A stretch of 64,000 nucleotides of DNA from positions 1,488,001 through 1,552,000 of the forward strand of contig NZ_UATM01000032.1 of the NCBI RefSeq assembly GCF_900454685.1, written 5' to 3'. Position 1 is the first letter of the stretch; every line of letters starts with the position of its first letter. The notes beneath the pieces were generated by a model, which did no database searches, was not told where the DNA came from, and was given only the letters and a program-made list of their open reading frames with translations. This stretch comes from Peptoniphilus harei. GTDB lineage: Bacteria; Bacillota; Clostridia; Tissierellales; Peptoniphilaceae. Position numbers and translations under genes: made by a program. Below are positions 54,746 through 63,392 of this stretch, in pieces.

Positions 54746-55864
54746 TTATTTTATTTTTTCAATATTTGTTCCTGGGAAATAAAATTCAATGATATCCTTA
54801 TAATTACTTCCTTTTTTGGCCATTTCAACAGCACCGTATTGACTCATGCCAACACCATGACCGTAACCCTTGCCACTAACAAATACTTTGTTTCCAATTA
54901 CATTTACATCAAATAGGGTGGACTTAATAATTGTGTTGCCAATTTTATTCCTAAAATCAGTGGCTTTTATTTTTACATCTCCTTTAGATGTAGAGAAAGT
55001 TAAATTATTTACTCTATTTGAATTATTATAGTCAAGACTAACGCTAAATACGTCAGATAAATTCAATTTCTTTAAGTCGCTATTTTTTAGTTCATACTTC
55101 CATGGGTGAACTGAGTAGGGATCTTCCTTAGAAATTAGGTATGGAACACTATTTCCGCCCCAAGCTTCAGATGATGCAACTGTATATCCACCAGAAGAAG
55201 CACAGAAGATAGTCTCCGCAACTTTTCCATCGTATTTAATAACTTGACCAACGGTTTCTTCTACAGCTTTGTTTGTTGTTTTTTCTTCAACATCTTTTCC
55301 ATAATAAACTTGAGATCTTGTAGTATCGTCAAGATTATAACCATTTTTAATAAACTTATTGTAGTTATTTATGGCAAAAGATCTTGAACAAAGAGCTTGA
55401 GCCTTTAATGATTCCATAGGGAAGCTTGGACTCATTTCTTTTGGAAGAACTCCTTTTAAATACTCATCCATATCAACTCTATTCACTATGTCTAGCTTTT
55501 TATTATTGACTCTAAAGGAAATTGCTCCTCCATAGTTTCTCTTGATTTTATCTACATAAATTGGAGAATCAGAAGAAATTAAAAAAGCTCCATTTTGAGG
55601 AAAATTATTTAAATTGAAATTTTTTCCATTTAGATTAATATTTTTCCCGTCGAATTTAATGTTTATTTCCTTGTTATTTGTATTATTAATAACTTGTTCA
55701 TCGGAAGTAACAACTTTTAAATTTGATTTGGACTTTACTTTTAAACTTTCACCGGCTGAAAGGGATTTTCCAACCTTAATATCAATCTTGTCATAATCTT
55801 CCTTAGCAAATATATTTAATGGCAGTAAAACCAAAAATATAGCTAACAATAATATTTTTTTCAT
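54746..55864 (-). CDS. SpoIID/LytB-domain secreted protein
   Basis: This is a secreted or membrane-bound protein of the SpoIID/LytB family, whose members act as lytic transglycosylases or amidase enhancers on peptidoglycan. I place the start at ATG 55864 ([20 protein letters not shown]), a good signal peptide; the ATG at 55876 sits right on the AAGG and the frame opens further back inside ruvB. About 372 residues include [35 protein letters not shown] (catalytic Glu region), [17 protein letters not shown], and [19 protein letters not shown], all diagnostic. As the surrounding genes look vegetative and the lineage is mostly non-sporulating, a wall-remodelling role is likelier than engulfment. 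Confidence 0.92.
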   Translation of the reverse strand: MKKILLLAIFLVLLPLNIFAKEDYDKIDIKVGKSLSAGESLKVKSKSNLKVVTSDEQVINNTNNKEINIKFDGKNINLNGKNFNLNNFPQNGAFLISSDSPIYVDKIKRNYGGAISFRVNNKKLDIVNRVDMDEYLKGVLPKEMSPSFPMESLKAQALCSRSFAINNYNKFIKNGYNLDDTTRSQVYYGKDVEEKTTNKAVEETVGQVIKYDGKVAETIFCASSGGYTVASSEAWGGNSVPYLISKEDPYSVHPWKYELKNSDLKKLNLSDVFSVSLDYNNSNRVNNLTFSTSKGDVKIKATDFRNKIGNTIIKSTLFDVNVIGNKVFVSGKGYGHGVGMSQYGAVEMAKKGSNYKDIIEFYFPGTNIEKIK

Positions 55865-55868
55865 TTTA

Positions 55869-56870
55869 TTATTCATCCTTATACTCCAATCCAAAATGGT
55901 CATAGGCTCTTTTTGTAGCCACTCTTCCTCTAGGCGTTCTAATAATAAAGCCTATTTGCATTAAATAAGGCTCATAAACATCTTCTACTGTTCCCTTATC
56001 TTCACCAATGGCTGCTGAAATAGCATCAATACCTACTGGCCTTCCATTGAACTTTTCTATCATTGTAAGTATAATTCTTCTGTCAATATTATCTAGTCCA
56101 AACTTATCGATTTCAAGAAGATTGAGGCCCTTTATAGCAGCCTTAGTTGTTATAACTCCTCCTTCTTTTACCTCAGCATAGTCTCTAACTCTTTTTAATA
56201 ACCTATTGGCAATTCTCGGTGTTCCTCTAGACCTTCTTGCAATCTCAAGAGCACCTTCCTCTTCAATTGGAACATTTAAAATCTTTGCAGATCTCATAAT
56301 TATCTCAACAAGAGATTTTGTATCGTATAGGTCTAATTTTAACATTACACCAAATCTATCCCTAAGAGGTGATGTCAGCATGCCTGCTCTTGTAGTTGCT
56401 CCTATGAGAGTAAAAGGCGCTAGATCAAGTCTAATAGACCTTGCAGATGGCCCCTTCCCAATTATTATGTCTAAGGCATGGTCCTCCATAGCAGGGTATA
56501 AAATTTCTTCTACAGATTTATTTAATCTATGAATTTCATCTATAAAAAGTACATCGTCATTATTTAAGTTTGTTAGAATACTTGCTAGGTCACCCTGCTT
56601 CTCTATGGCTGGTCCTGATGTCACTTTTAGATTAACACCCATCTCATTTGCAATAATACCAGCCAGTGTGGTTTTGCCAAGCCCTGGTGGTCCACTTAAA
56701 AGAGTGTGATCCAGAGGTTCTGACCTATTCTTTGCAGCTTCAATAAAAATCTTTAAATTTTCAACTACCTTGTCTTGGCCAATATACTCATCAAGCCACT
56801 TAGGTCTAAGGCTTACCTCCCTAGCATCGCCATCAATAAGTTCTGGCTCCACTAATCTATTTTTTTCCAT
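55869..56870 (-). CDS. ruvB: Holliday junction branch migration helicase RuvB
   Basis: RuvB is the AAA+ motor that drives Holliday junction branch migration with RuvA. The 333 residues show [18 protein letters not shown], Walker [17 protein letters not shown], Walker [12 protein letters not shown], sensor 1 [20 protein letters not shown], and the winged-helix end with [20 protein letters not shown]. It starts 4 bases after ruvA. Together ruvC-ruvA-ruvB give the whole RuvABC system in one place. All motifs are intact. Confidence 0.98.
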   Translation of the reverse strand: MEKNRLVEPELIDGDAREVSLRPKWLDEYIGQDKVVENLKIFIEAAKNRSEPLDHTLLSGPPGLGKTTLAGIIANEMGVNLKVTSGPAIEKQGDLASILTNLNNDDVLFIDEIHRLNKSVEEILYPAMEDHALDIIIGKGPSARSIRLDLAPFTLIGATTRAGMLTSPLRDRFGVMLKLDLYDTKSLVEIIMRSAKILNVPIEEEGALEIARRSRGTPRIANRLLKRVRDYAEVKEGGVITTKAAIKGLNLLEIDKFGLDNIDRRIILTMIEKFNGRPVGIDAISAAIGEDKGTVEDVYEPYLMQIGFIIRTPRGRVATKRAYDHFGLEYKDE

Positions 56871-56874
56871 TGTA

Positions 56875-57459
56875 TCAACCCATTAATTTTAAGGCTTCTC
56901 TTATTCTCTCGGAAATATCAAGAGAAGAGTCAACCTTATCTAGTGCTTTTTTAGCGTCATATACATTATAACCTAAGGAAATAAGAGCCTCAACTGCTGG
57001 ATCATCCTTTTCTTCAATAGTTTCAACATTATCAGTCATTGATGCAAGATCTAAGTCTAGTTTTTCAACCTTGTCTTTTAATTCAAGGATTATTCTCTGA
57101 GCAGTTTTCTTGCCTATTCCCGGTAACTTAGTAAGGGACTTCTCATCTTTGGATATAATATATTTTGCAATATTAAATACATCGTCACCATCAAGTATTC
57201 CTATGGCAAGTTTAGGGCCAATCCCTGTTACGCTTGTCAATAAATCAAAGGCATCTCTAGTTTCAACCTGTCTGAAACCATATAAAATTACAGCATCTTC
57301 TCTTAAAACTAACCTAATATTTATAAATACTTCTTCATTTTCATAAAAAGTATGAAGTTCTCTTGATACCATATTTACAATATAGCCTATTCCATTGGAT
57401 TCAAGAACTAAGTAACCCCTGTCAGTTGAGTGTACCTTTCCTTTTAAAAATTCTATCAT
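56875..57459 (-). CDS. ruvA: Holliday junction branch migration protein RuvA
   Basis: RuvA binds four-way junctions and recruits RuvB. The 194-residue protein begins [20 protein letters not shown] (OB domain), then two helix-hairpin-helix units, [17 protein letters not shown] and [20 protein letters not shown], and a C-terminal domain ([18 protein letters not shown]) that contacts RuvB. The acidic pin region of the OB fold is present (YENEEVF and following). It shares one base with the ruvC stop (TAATG). Length and domains are normal. Confidence 0.97.
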   Translation of the reverse strand: MIEFLKGKVHSTDRGYLVLESNGIGYIVNMVSRELHTFYENEEVFINIRLVLREDAVILYGFRQVETRDAFDLLTSVTGIGPKLAIGILDGDDVFNIAKYIISKDEKSLTKLPGIGKKTAQRIILELKDKVEKLDLDLASMTDNVETIEEKDDPAVEALISLGYNVYDAKKALDKVDSSLDISERIREALKLMG

Positions 57460-57953
57460 TATATCATCCTAAAACTTTCCTTAAACTTAATTGAACTGCC
57501 ATGAGTTATTGCAACTGCCAATGCATCTGCAACATCATCAGGTTTTGGAACTTTTTCTAAGTTCAAGATAATTTTTACCATCTCTTGAACCTGATTTTTT
57601 GTAGCTCTTCCATATCCAACTATAGCTTGTTTTACTTGGAGGGGCGTGTACTCATAAATTCCTGCTCCAGACTCTTTAGCAGCAAGCACTTCAACCCCAC
57701 GAGCTTGGGCAACTGTTATGGCAGTTTTTACATTCTTGTTGAAAAAAAGCTCCTCAAAGGCAATATCTTCTGGCTTATACTTTTCTATTAAATCATTTAG
57801 TTCTTCATAGATAATATTCAACCTATCAGGAAGAGGAGTTTTTGCTTCAGTTGTTATAGCACCGTAGTCTAAAACCCTATATGAATTTCCCTTAAGCTCT
57901 AAGAAACCATATCCAACTATGGCTATGCCAGGGTCTATCCCCAAAATTACCAA
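57459..57953 (-). CDS. ruvC: Crossover junction endodeoxyribonuclease RuvC
   Basis: RuvC cuts Holliday junctions. The 164-residue RNase H-fold nuclease has the first catalytic Asp in [16 protein letters not shown], the Glu in [16 protein letters not shown], and the last acids in [28 protein letters not shown] is the usual junction-contact stretch. The start codon is TTG, 6 bases after GTGGTGA. A terminator-like hairpin ends only about 12 bases before the start, so ruvC is probably read by passage through it from the upstream unknown gene, or from a promoter inside that gene which I could not see. Confidence 0.96.
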   Translation of the reverse strand: MVILGIDPGIAIVGYGFLELKGNSYRVLDYGAITTEAKTPLPDRLNIIYEELNDLIEKYKPEDIAFEELFFNKNVKTAITVAQARGVEVLAAKESGAGIYEYTPLQVKQAIVGYGRATKNQVQEMVKIILNLEKVPKPDDVADALAVAITHGSSIKFKESFRMI

Positions 57954-57965
57954 TTTATCACCACT

Positions 57966-57993
57966 TTAAAAAGGATAGTATAAAACTATCCTT
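57966..57993 (-). terminator. Terminator-like hairpin between the unknown gene and ruvC
   Basis: On the minus strand AAGGATAGT (57993-57985) pairs with ACTATCCTT (57979-57971) across a 5-base loop, followed by TTTAAA. Part of the upstream stop codon lies in the stem. The ruvC ribosome site begins about 6 bases after. Confidence 0.75.
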
Positions 57994-58753
57994 ACTTATA
58001 TCTCTTTAAAACTCTATCATTAACTCCATCCCAAAAGGCATTTCTAAAAACTCTAAAGCAATCTATGTATAGAAACTTAGAAATTTTATTATTTAAATTT
58101 TCAATTTCAGAATCAGTTAAGTAGGAGTCAACTTCTTTTATTTCAACGTCATCATCTTGGCTTCTAAAGATAAGCTGCATGTCAAGATGATCATTTATAC
58201 TTGCAATCTTACTGTTTAAAAGTTTTTTTCTAACATCAGTAAGAGTGTTTTTTATGAAAATTCTGATTTGTCTATCTTTTCTTATTTCTTTAAAAACTAA
58301 CTTCTTAAAGGCCAAAACTTCTTCATTTTTGAACTCATATTGGAAAAGCTTCTTCCTATTGTAAAGCTCATCTATTGTAAGGTATCTTAGAGTTATTATC
58401 TCAAGCATATTTATGTGTTTTTTCGAGTTAAAACCAAGCCTATAGCCTTCTAAGTACAAGTAAAGCTCCAACCTATTTATATCATCATGGATAAGGTTGG
58501 AGAGATTCCTAGCTATAAGTTCTATTCCCTCTTTTTGCCTATATATTCTTACAATATCCTTTCTTAAATTATCAAGAGTGACATATCTTGGATATATGTT
58601 TTCTATAGATTCGTAAACATTGTAAATATTAAGTAAAATGTTAATACTATCCAAGTCGCCCTTGTATAAGAAATTTGCAATTAAGTATTTTTTTATATCT
58701 TTAAAGGCAAGTCTTTTATAAGATTGTTGATTCAGTTTTTCTGCCAATTCCAT
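57992..58753 (-). CDS. Uncharacterised helical cytoplasmic protein
   Basis: I do not recognise this 253-residue protein. It has no signal peptide, no membrane segment, no cysteine cluster and no nucleotide-binding loop. The composition (many Leu, Ile, Lys, Asp, Asn, Tyr) suggests an all-helical fold. It contains an acidic patch (RSQDDDVEIKEVD) near residue 200 and ends basic (NDRVLKRYK). It starts with a strong GGAGG ribosome site held in an inverted repeat and is followed by ruvC after a terminator-like hairpin. Linkage to ruvCAB might mean a DNA-related role, but only position supports that. It is probably a lineage-specific family. Confidence 0.7.
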   Translation of the reverse strand: MELAEKLNQQSYKRLAFKDIKKYLIANFLYKGDLDSINILLNIYNVYESIENIYPRYVTLDNLRKDIVRIYRQKEGIELIARNLSNLIHDDINRLELYLYLEGYRLGFNSKKHINMLEIITLRYLTIDELYNRKKLFQYEFKNEEVLAFKKLVFKEIRKDRQIRIFIKNTLTDVRKKLLNSKIASINDHLDMQLIFRSQDDDVEIKEVDSYLTDSEIENLNNKISKFLYIDCFRVFRNAFWDGVNDRVLKRYK

Positions 58754-58810
58754 AAAAAAATCCTCCGTTAGTTCGTATAAATTATATTATACTATAAGTC
58801 ACGGAGGATT
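58754..58810 (-). promoter_or_regulatory. Inverted repeat containing the ribosome site of the gene at 58753
   Basis: On the minus strand AATCCTCCGT (58810-58801) and ACGGAGGATT (58768-58759) are a perfect 10-base inverted repeat with a 32-base loop, and seven T follow the second arm. The second arm is the ribosome site of the gene at 58753. A transcript from asnA could fold it into a terminator and hide the GGAGG. Confidence 0.7.
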
Positions 58811-58819
58811 GAAATCCAA
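58791..58819 (-). promoter_or_regulatory. Probable promoter of the unknown gene-ruvCAB operon
   Basis: TTGGAT (58819-58814) and TATAGT (58796-58791) are 17 bases apart on the minus strand, and a TATAAT follows within the same A/T-rich stretch. The start of transcription would fall between the two arms of the inverted repeat, leaving out the first arm. Confidence 0.5.
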
Positions 58820-58837
58820 TTTGTAAATGTAATGTAA

Positions 58838-59833
58838 TTATAATAATTTTATTTTATTTTCCTTGCAGAAGTTTAAGCTGTTTTCATCCCAAACCCCTAC
58901 TTGGACTTCACCAATGTGTTGTTTTTCTAAGAAAAACATACAAATTCTTGATTGTCCAATACCACCACCAACAGTGTAAGGTAATTCTGCGTTTAAAACG
59001 TCTTGGTGATAAGGAAGTTTAAATCTATCTGTTGTATTGGCAAGTTCACATTGACTCTTAAGTGATTCTTCATCGACACGAATACCCATGCTTGATACTT
59101 CAAGAGAATTCCCTAGAACTTCATCCCAGAACAAGATATCTCCATTTAGGTCCCAATCATCATAGTCAGGAGATCTATGATCATGGGGCTCACCAGAAGT
59201 TAAATTATGGCCTATACCCATGATGAAAACTGCTCCCTTTTCCTTACAAATTAATTTTTCTCTTTCTTTAGATGTTTTTCCTGGGTACTTATCTTCTAAT
59301 TCTTGAGAAGTTATAAAGAAAATTTCTTCAGGTAGTTTTTTTGAAAGAATGTAAGGATAGGTTTGATTGATGTATTCTTCAGTTCTTTTAAATACAGAGT
59401 AAATTTCTTTAACAATTAAAAAGAGATATTCCTTATTCCTATCTGACTTGTCAATAATTTTTTCCCAGTCCCATTGGTCAACATAAGATGAGTGAATTTC
59501 ATCTAACTCTTCTTCTGCCCTAATGGCGTTCATGTCTGCATAGATACCTTCATACATGTTGAAGTTGTAGTCCTTAAGTGCATTTCGCTTCCACTTAGCT
59601 AGTGATTGAACAATTTCAACATTAATTCCATATTGTCTTAGGTCAAAATCTACTGCTTTTTCTCCATTTAGGTTGTCATTAAGGCCAGTTTCAGGTCTAA
59701 CAAATAAAGGCGCAGAAACTCTTTGTAGGTTTAAGGTATTTGCCAAGTCCCTTTGAAAGTAATCTTTAACTGATTTAATTGCAATTTGTGTCTCTCTAAG
59801 ATCTAGTTTTGTAGCACTAGAATTGTTCCTCAT
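58838..59833 (-). CDS. asnA: Aspartate-ammonia ligase (asparagine synthetase A)
   Basis: AsnA makes asparagine from aspartate, ammonia and ATP. The 331-residue protein resembles a class II synthetase core. Visible marks are ETQIAIKSVKDYFQRDLA near the start, NLQRVSAPLFVRPETGLND, VDFDLRQYGINVEIVQSLAKW, MNAIRAEEELDEIHSSYVDQ, and the motif-3-like GGGIGQSRICMFFL. Length and motifs match the bacterial AsnA family. It uses ammonia rather than glutamine, sensible for an amino acid fermenter rich in ammonia (inference). It stands after a strong hairpin with only about 18 bases between T run and ATG, so its expression depends on read-through. Confidence 0.97.
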   Translation of the reverse strand: MRNNSSATKLDLRETQIAIKSVKDYFQRDLANTLNLQRVSAPLFVRPETGLNDNLNGEKAVDFDLRQYGINVEIVQSLAKWKRNALKDYNFNMYEGIYADMNAIRAEEELDEIHSSYVDQWDWEKIIDKSDRNKEYLFLIVKEIYSVFKRTEEYINQTYPYILSKKLPEEIFFITSQELEDKYPGKTSKEREKLICKEKGAVFIMGIGHNLTSGEPHDHRSPDYDDWDLNGDILFWDEVLGNSLEVSSMGIRVDEESLKSQCELANTTDRFKLPYHQDVLNAELPYTVGGGIGQSRICMFFLEKQHIGEVQVGVWDENSLNFCKENKIKLL

Positions 59834-59850
59834 TTTTTCCTCCCTAACTA

Positions 59851-59880
59851 TAAAAAACTTTCACCCATTAAGGGTGAAAG
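59851..59880 (-). terminator. Intrinsic terminator directly upstream of asnA
   Basis: On the minus strand CTTTCACCC (59880-59872) pairs with GGGTGAAAG (59866-59858) across a 5-base loop, followed by six T. It begins 8 bases after the upstream stop codon and ends about 18 bases before the asnA ATG. Confidence 0.88.
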
Positions 59881-59888
59881 AATTTCTT

Positions 59889-60530
59889 TTAAATAAATTG
59901 TATGTCGTAATCTCCCTGAAATTGGAGACTTGATTCAATGACTAAGATAGAAATGTTTGTACATAAATTCAAGGCAAAGTTTAAATCATTGTCAAAGGAA
60001 TGATCTGACTCCTTGTATTGGTCTATTACATCTATTAGATACTTTTTAACTCTTTCTTCAAGCTTTAACTCAGAATCTTCTAAGAAATTAATGTCAGAAA
60101 CATTAATAACCCTAGAAAAGTTTTCTTCCAAATATTTATTTTCTCTTGCATAAAGAGCTAAGTCCTGTTCGTACTTAACATGTTTTTTCAAGTTTTCTAC
60201 AAAAGTCATCCTATAAGCGTGAGGATAGCAAACAAAGTCACAGAGATAGTGACTTATTATGCCAAGCCTCTTGCTCACATAATTAATTAATAAATTGCTT
60301 TCATTTCCTTCAGAATAAGAAAATCTAGAAAAGAAAATTAATTTAGTAATTTCTTTTGCTATATAATCTCCTGATTCATCGAAATAATGTCTCTTCAACT
60401 TATAATAAGGAAGAACATCGGGGGCAACTGATCCCCAAAGCATTTTTTCTAAATTTAAATTAACATTGTATTTATCTTTTATTCTGTCGTGGACGATTTT
60501 TGCCACGATTTTGTGTGTATCTGGTAAAAT
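59889..60530 (-). CDS. Zinc-dependent phospholipase C-family protein
   Basis: This protein of about 214 residues resembles the zinc-dependent phospholipase C/S1-P1 nuclease-like family widespread in Firmicutes, most members of which have no proven activity. It has LWGSVAPDVLPYYKLKRHYF with Asp and His, and LGIISHYLCDFVCYPHAY with two further His and Asp, the expected metal ligands. The GTG at 60506 has no ribosome site and would drop the LPDTHKIVAKIV segment, whose Thr-His matches the usual N-terminus. I infer ATT at 60530 as the start: AGGAAGTG lies 7-10 bases upstream, and no ATG, GTG or TTG occurs in frame before the stop at 60558-60560. There is no signal peptide. Confidence 0.78.
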   Translation of the reverse strand: MLPDTHKIVAKIVHDRIKDKYNVNLNLEKMLWGSVAPDVLPYYKLKRHYFDESGDYIAKEITKLIFFSRFSYSEGNESNLLINYVSKRLGIISHYLCDFVCYPHAYRMTFVENLKKHVKYEQDLALYARENKYLEENFSRVINVSDINFLEDSELKLEERVKKYLIDVIDQYKESDHSFDNDLNFALNLCTNISILVIESSLQFQGDYDIQFI

Positions 60531-60577
60531 TTTTAAACACTTCCTAATTAAAATTTGTTATCAATGTTTACAAGATA

Positions 60578-60606
60578 ATTCTATACTTAAATGGCACAAT
60601 TGTCAA
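60578..60606 (-). promoter_or_regulatory. Promoter of the phospholipase-like gene (and asnA by read-through)
   Basis: A perfect TTGACA (60606-60601) and TAGAAT (60583-60578) are 17 bases apart on the minus strand. The -35 box lies just beyond the end of the GH18 gene. Confidence 0.82.
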
Positions 60607-60609
60607 TTT

Positions 60610-62244
60610 TTAGTTTGTTTTATCAAGTTCTTTTGAGATTACATCCCAAATGTTAGAAGTTTCAAAACCAAGTCTCCAGCTTCCAACACCTGCTAAGTTA
60701 TATTTATTGACAAGAGAAACTTTTTTCTCTAAAGAATTTGCATCTTCAATCCAAATCTTGTAGTCCGCACCATTTTCTTGATACTCAATATAATTTTGTT
60801 GAGATTCCTTATCCCATACTGGTTTTAGTCCCTTGGATGCAATAATTCTTGCAACTTCATCCATGGAAATTGTCTTTGAAGTTACCTTTCCACCATCTTC
60901 TTTCCAAATTCTTGTGTAAAGTGGAACTCCAAGAATCATTTTTTTATTAGGAATGTTTCTAAATAGGACATTTATAGATCCTTCTACCCACTTGTATTGA
61001 GCAACTGATCCAGCCTTATCTGATGAACCCCAGTGTTGGTCATAAGCCATTACAACCATATAATCAGCAATTTCAGCAAGGGCCTTTCTATCATAAGGTT
61101 CCTTTGTAACATCAGCTGATATTTGTGGCGTAACATCAACAGTTATTATAAAGTCTTCAACTGCAGCTTGTCTAAATTCTCTTACAAAGTCAGTTATATA
61201 ATCTCTGTCATCTATCTTTGTATGTTCAAAGTCGATGTTTATTCCCTTCATTCCATACTTTTTACATAGTTCAAGAGTTTTATTTATAATTTTTTTACGA
61301 GTTTTTTCATTTGATAGAGCTTCGTGAGTAATTTCTGGATCAAAGGAGTTATCTAAATATGCCCAGACATCTATTCCAAGATCATTATATTTTTTAATAT
61401 AATTTTGATTTCCCCTGTCAATCATATCTCCATTGCCATTTCTTATGGAGAACCAAGTTGGAATTATAACATCAAGTCCTTTGATATCCTTAATTTGATT
61501 AATCTTGTCTTCAGAATGTTCTGCGTAAGTGTAATCCCAAGTTAAATTAATAAGACCATCTGATGTATTTTTAGAAGTAGACTTAAAAGAAACTTTTTCA
61601 AAGTTTTCATCTAAATCTTTCTTCAAAACATATCCTGCATAACCTTCTGTCATCCTAACCTTGTAGTACTTTCCCTTATCTCCATAAACATAAAGCTCTT
61701 CTCCCTGAGGAAGTTTCTTTATAATAGGGCTTCTCTTGGAAGCACCTTCTCTTAAAAGAGTTTCTGAAGTAGTCTTGCTTAAGTCGTAATCCTTATCTCT
61801 GTAATCAAGTAAGAGTAGTCTAATATCCTTGTCATATCTTAGCCTTACATCATAGTCATAGATAAAAGCTTCTATTGGAAGCATAATCTTCCCATCTTTT
61901 TCTATAACAGGAGCTCTTAAATCAATTGTACCGCTGTTAAATTTTGCCTCATATTCATTTAACTTAAGCACTTTGTTTGCATGGTCGTTGTTGATTCTAA
62001 CTTCACCACTTGACTTGTCATACTGGATATCTTTGTCAAGATATTCCTTTATGTAGTCTAGGGAAAGATAAATCATTCCATCTTCTATAGAAAAGTCTTC
62101 CTTATCTATATCCTTGTCTTCTGTCAAAAAGTTGAATTTATCGTACTTAGTTGAGATTTTGCTAGTTCCTCTATTTTCAACAAATAAAAATGCACCAGCT
62201 GCTAGAACCACTATTAAAAATAGTCCCATAAAAAGTTTTTTCAT
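60610..62244 (-). CDS. Secreted GH18-family glycosyl hydrolase with SH3-like domain
   Basis: This is a 544-residue exported protein with an N-terminal membrane/signal segment (LFMGLFLIVVLAAGAFLF, about 4-21). A copper-amine-oxidase-N-like repeat region follows (about 50-150), then an SH3-like domain (about 155-212, LLREGASKRSPIIKKLPQGE), then a GH18 barrel to the end. The catalytic stretch is GINIDFE at 334-340, with D338 and E340 in the DxDxE places. The group includes spore and vegetative proteins that cut or bind peptidoglycan (YaaH/YdhD-like). SH3 suggests wall binding. There is no sign of a sorting motif at the C-terminus. It has AAAGGGTGA before the ATG, but I could not fix its promoter. 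Confidence 0.9.
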   Translation of the reverse strand: MKKLFMGLFLIVVLAAGAFLFVENRGTSKISTKYDKFNFLTEDKDIDKEDFSIEDGMIYLSLDYIKEYLDKDIQYDKSSGEVRINNDHANKVLKLNEYEAKFNSGTIDLRAPVIEKDGKIMLPIEAFIYDYDVRLRYDKDIRLLLLDYRDKDYDLSKTTSETLLREGASKRSPIIKKLPQGEELYVYGDKGKYYKVRMTEGYAGYVLKKDLDENFEKVSFKSTSKNTSDGLINLTWDYTYAEHSEDKINQIKDIKGLDVIIPTWFSIRNGNGDMIDRGNQNYIKKYNDLGIDVWAYLDNSFDPEITHEALSNEKTRKKIINKTLELCKKYGMKGINIDFEHTKIDDRDYITDFVREFRQAAVEDFIITVDVTPQISADVTKEPYDRKALAEIADYMVVMAYDQHWGSSDKAGSVAQYKWVEGSINVLFRNIPNKKMILGVPLYTRIWKEDGGKVTSKTISMDEVARIIASKGLKPVWDKESQQNYIEYQENGADYKIWIEDANSLEKKVSLVNKYNLAGVGSWRLGFETSNIWDVISKELDKTN

Positions 62245-62289
62245 ATTATCACCCTTTATTAAATAATTTGCTCAAAATAAAAGAATACT

Positions 62290-62311
62290 AAAAATAGGAC
62301 ATAAAGTCCCA
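62290..62311 (-). terminator. Intrinsic terminator of the rimM-trmD-rplS operon
   Basis: On the minus strand TGGGAC (62311-62306) pairs with GTCCTA (62300-62295) (one G-T pair) across a 5-base loop, followed by five T. It begins 3 bases after the rplS stop. Confidence 0.75.
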
Positions 62312-62314
62312 TTC

Positions 62315-62662
62315 TCAGTAATTTGTTTTTTCTCTAACTTTTGCAGCCTTACCTTGTCTATCTCTAAGATAGTAAAGTTTAGCACGTCTAACTCTACCTT
62401 TTCTTGTAACTACAAGATCAGCAATTCTTGGTGAGTTAAGTAGGAATGTTCTTTCAACTCCAATACCATAAGAAATTCTTCTTACTGTGAAAGTTTTTCT
62501 AGCGCCTTTTCCTTGAATCTTTAATACAGTACCATCAAATACTTGGATTCTTTGTCTTTCGCCTTCAATAATTCTGTAGTGAACGCTAACTGTATCCCCA
62601 ACGTTAAATTTAGGTAAATTTTCATTTATTTGTTCATCTTCAATAGCTTTAATATAATCCAT
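62315..62662 (-). CDS. rplS: 50S ribosomal protein L19
   Basis: L19 lies at the 30S-50S interface. The 115-residue protein has the family marks [54 protein letters not shown] and [20 protein letters not shown]. The ATG lies inside the end of trmD (14-base overlap), with GGAGG 8 bases upstream, so translation follows trmD closely. The rimM-trmD-rplS order is conserved in most bacteria. A terminator follows. Confidence 0.98.
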   Translation of the reverse strand: MDYIKAIEDEQINENLPKFNVGDTVSVHYRIIEGERQRIQVFDGTVLKIQGKGARKTFTVRRISYGIGVERTFLLNSPRIADLVVTRKGRVRRAKLYYLRDRQGKAAKVREKTNY

Positions 62663-63392
62663 TGTCTTTACCTCCTTCCAGTAAATCTTTCAATATATCT
62701 TTTTCTTCATCATTTAAAGTTTTTTCTTTTAATAAGTCTGGCCTCTTCTGTAAAGTATTTTTTATAGACTCTCTAAGCCTATATTTTCTAATTTTTTCAT
62801 GGTCTCCACTTAGAAGAATATCTGGAACTTCAAGTCCTCTAAATTCTCTTGGTCTAGTGTACTGAGGATGTTCTAAAAGTCCATTGTAGTGTGATTCGTC
62901 TTCAAAAGACTCTTCACTTGCAAGTACACCATCAAGTAGTCTTGACACGCCATCGATAACAACCATAGATGCCAGTTCTCCACCAGTTAAAACATAATCA
63001 CCAATGGAAATTTCTTCATCTACATAATTTTCAATGACCCTATTGTCAATCCCTTCATAGTGTCCATTTAGAAGAATTATATGTTCTTCATCTTTTAATT
63101 CTTTTAGCTTCTCCTGTGTTAGCACCTTGCCCTGTGGGGACATATAGTAAACCTTAGAATTTTCTGTCTTTACAGATTCTATTGCCTCTACTATTGGTTT
63201 AATTTGCATTAGCATACCAGGTCCACCGCCATAGGGATAATCATCAACTTGTAAATACTTATTGATAGCAAAATCTCTAATATCTACAGTCTCTAATTCT
63301 AACTTTCCTTGGCCAATAGATCTTCCAACAATAGAAAAATCTCTAATATTATTTATGAAATCGGGAAATAATGTTAAAACACTAATTTTCAC
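62649..63392 (-). CDS. trmD: tRNA (guanine-37-N1)-methyltransferase
   Basis: TrmD methylates N1 of G37 next to the anticodon, preventing +1 frameshifts. The 247-residue SPOUT enzyme begins [19 protein letters not shown] and shows [40 protein letters not shown] (trefoil-knot SAM site), [19 protein letters not shown] and [20 protein letters not shown]. The Asp-Tyr-Pro-Tyr-Gly-Gly stretch is the catalytic region. It overlaps rimM by 4 bases and rplS by 14, typical of this operon. Confidence 0.98.
   Translation of the reverse strand: MKISVLTLFPDFINNIRDFSIVGRSIGQGKLELETVDIRDFAINKYLQVDDYPYGGGPGMLMQIKPIVEAIESVKTENSKVYYMSPQGKVLTQEKLKELKDEEHIILLNGHYEGIDNRVIENYVDEEISIGDYVLTGGELASMVVIDGVSRLLDGVLASEESFEDESHYNGLLEHPQYTRPREFRGLEVPDILLSGDHEKIRKYRLRESIKNTLQKRPDLLKEKTLNDEEKDILKDLLEGGKDNGLY

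Noticed and set aside
60555..60573. Rex-like imperfect palindrome (TTGT...ACAA) in the leader of the phospholipase-like gene
   Set aside because: The arms mismatch at several places and the spacing is one base off the usual Rex site; not enough to claim.
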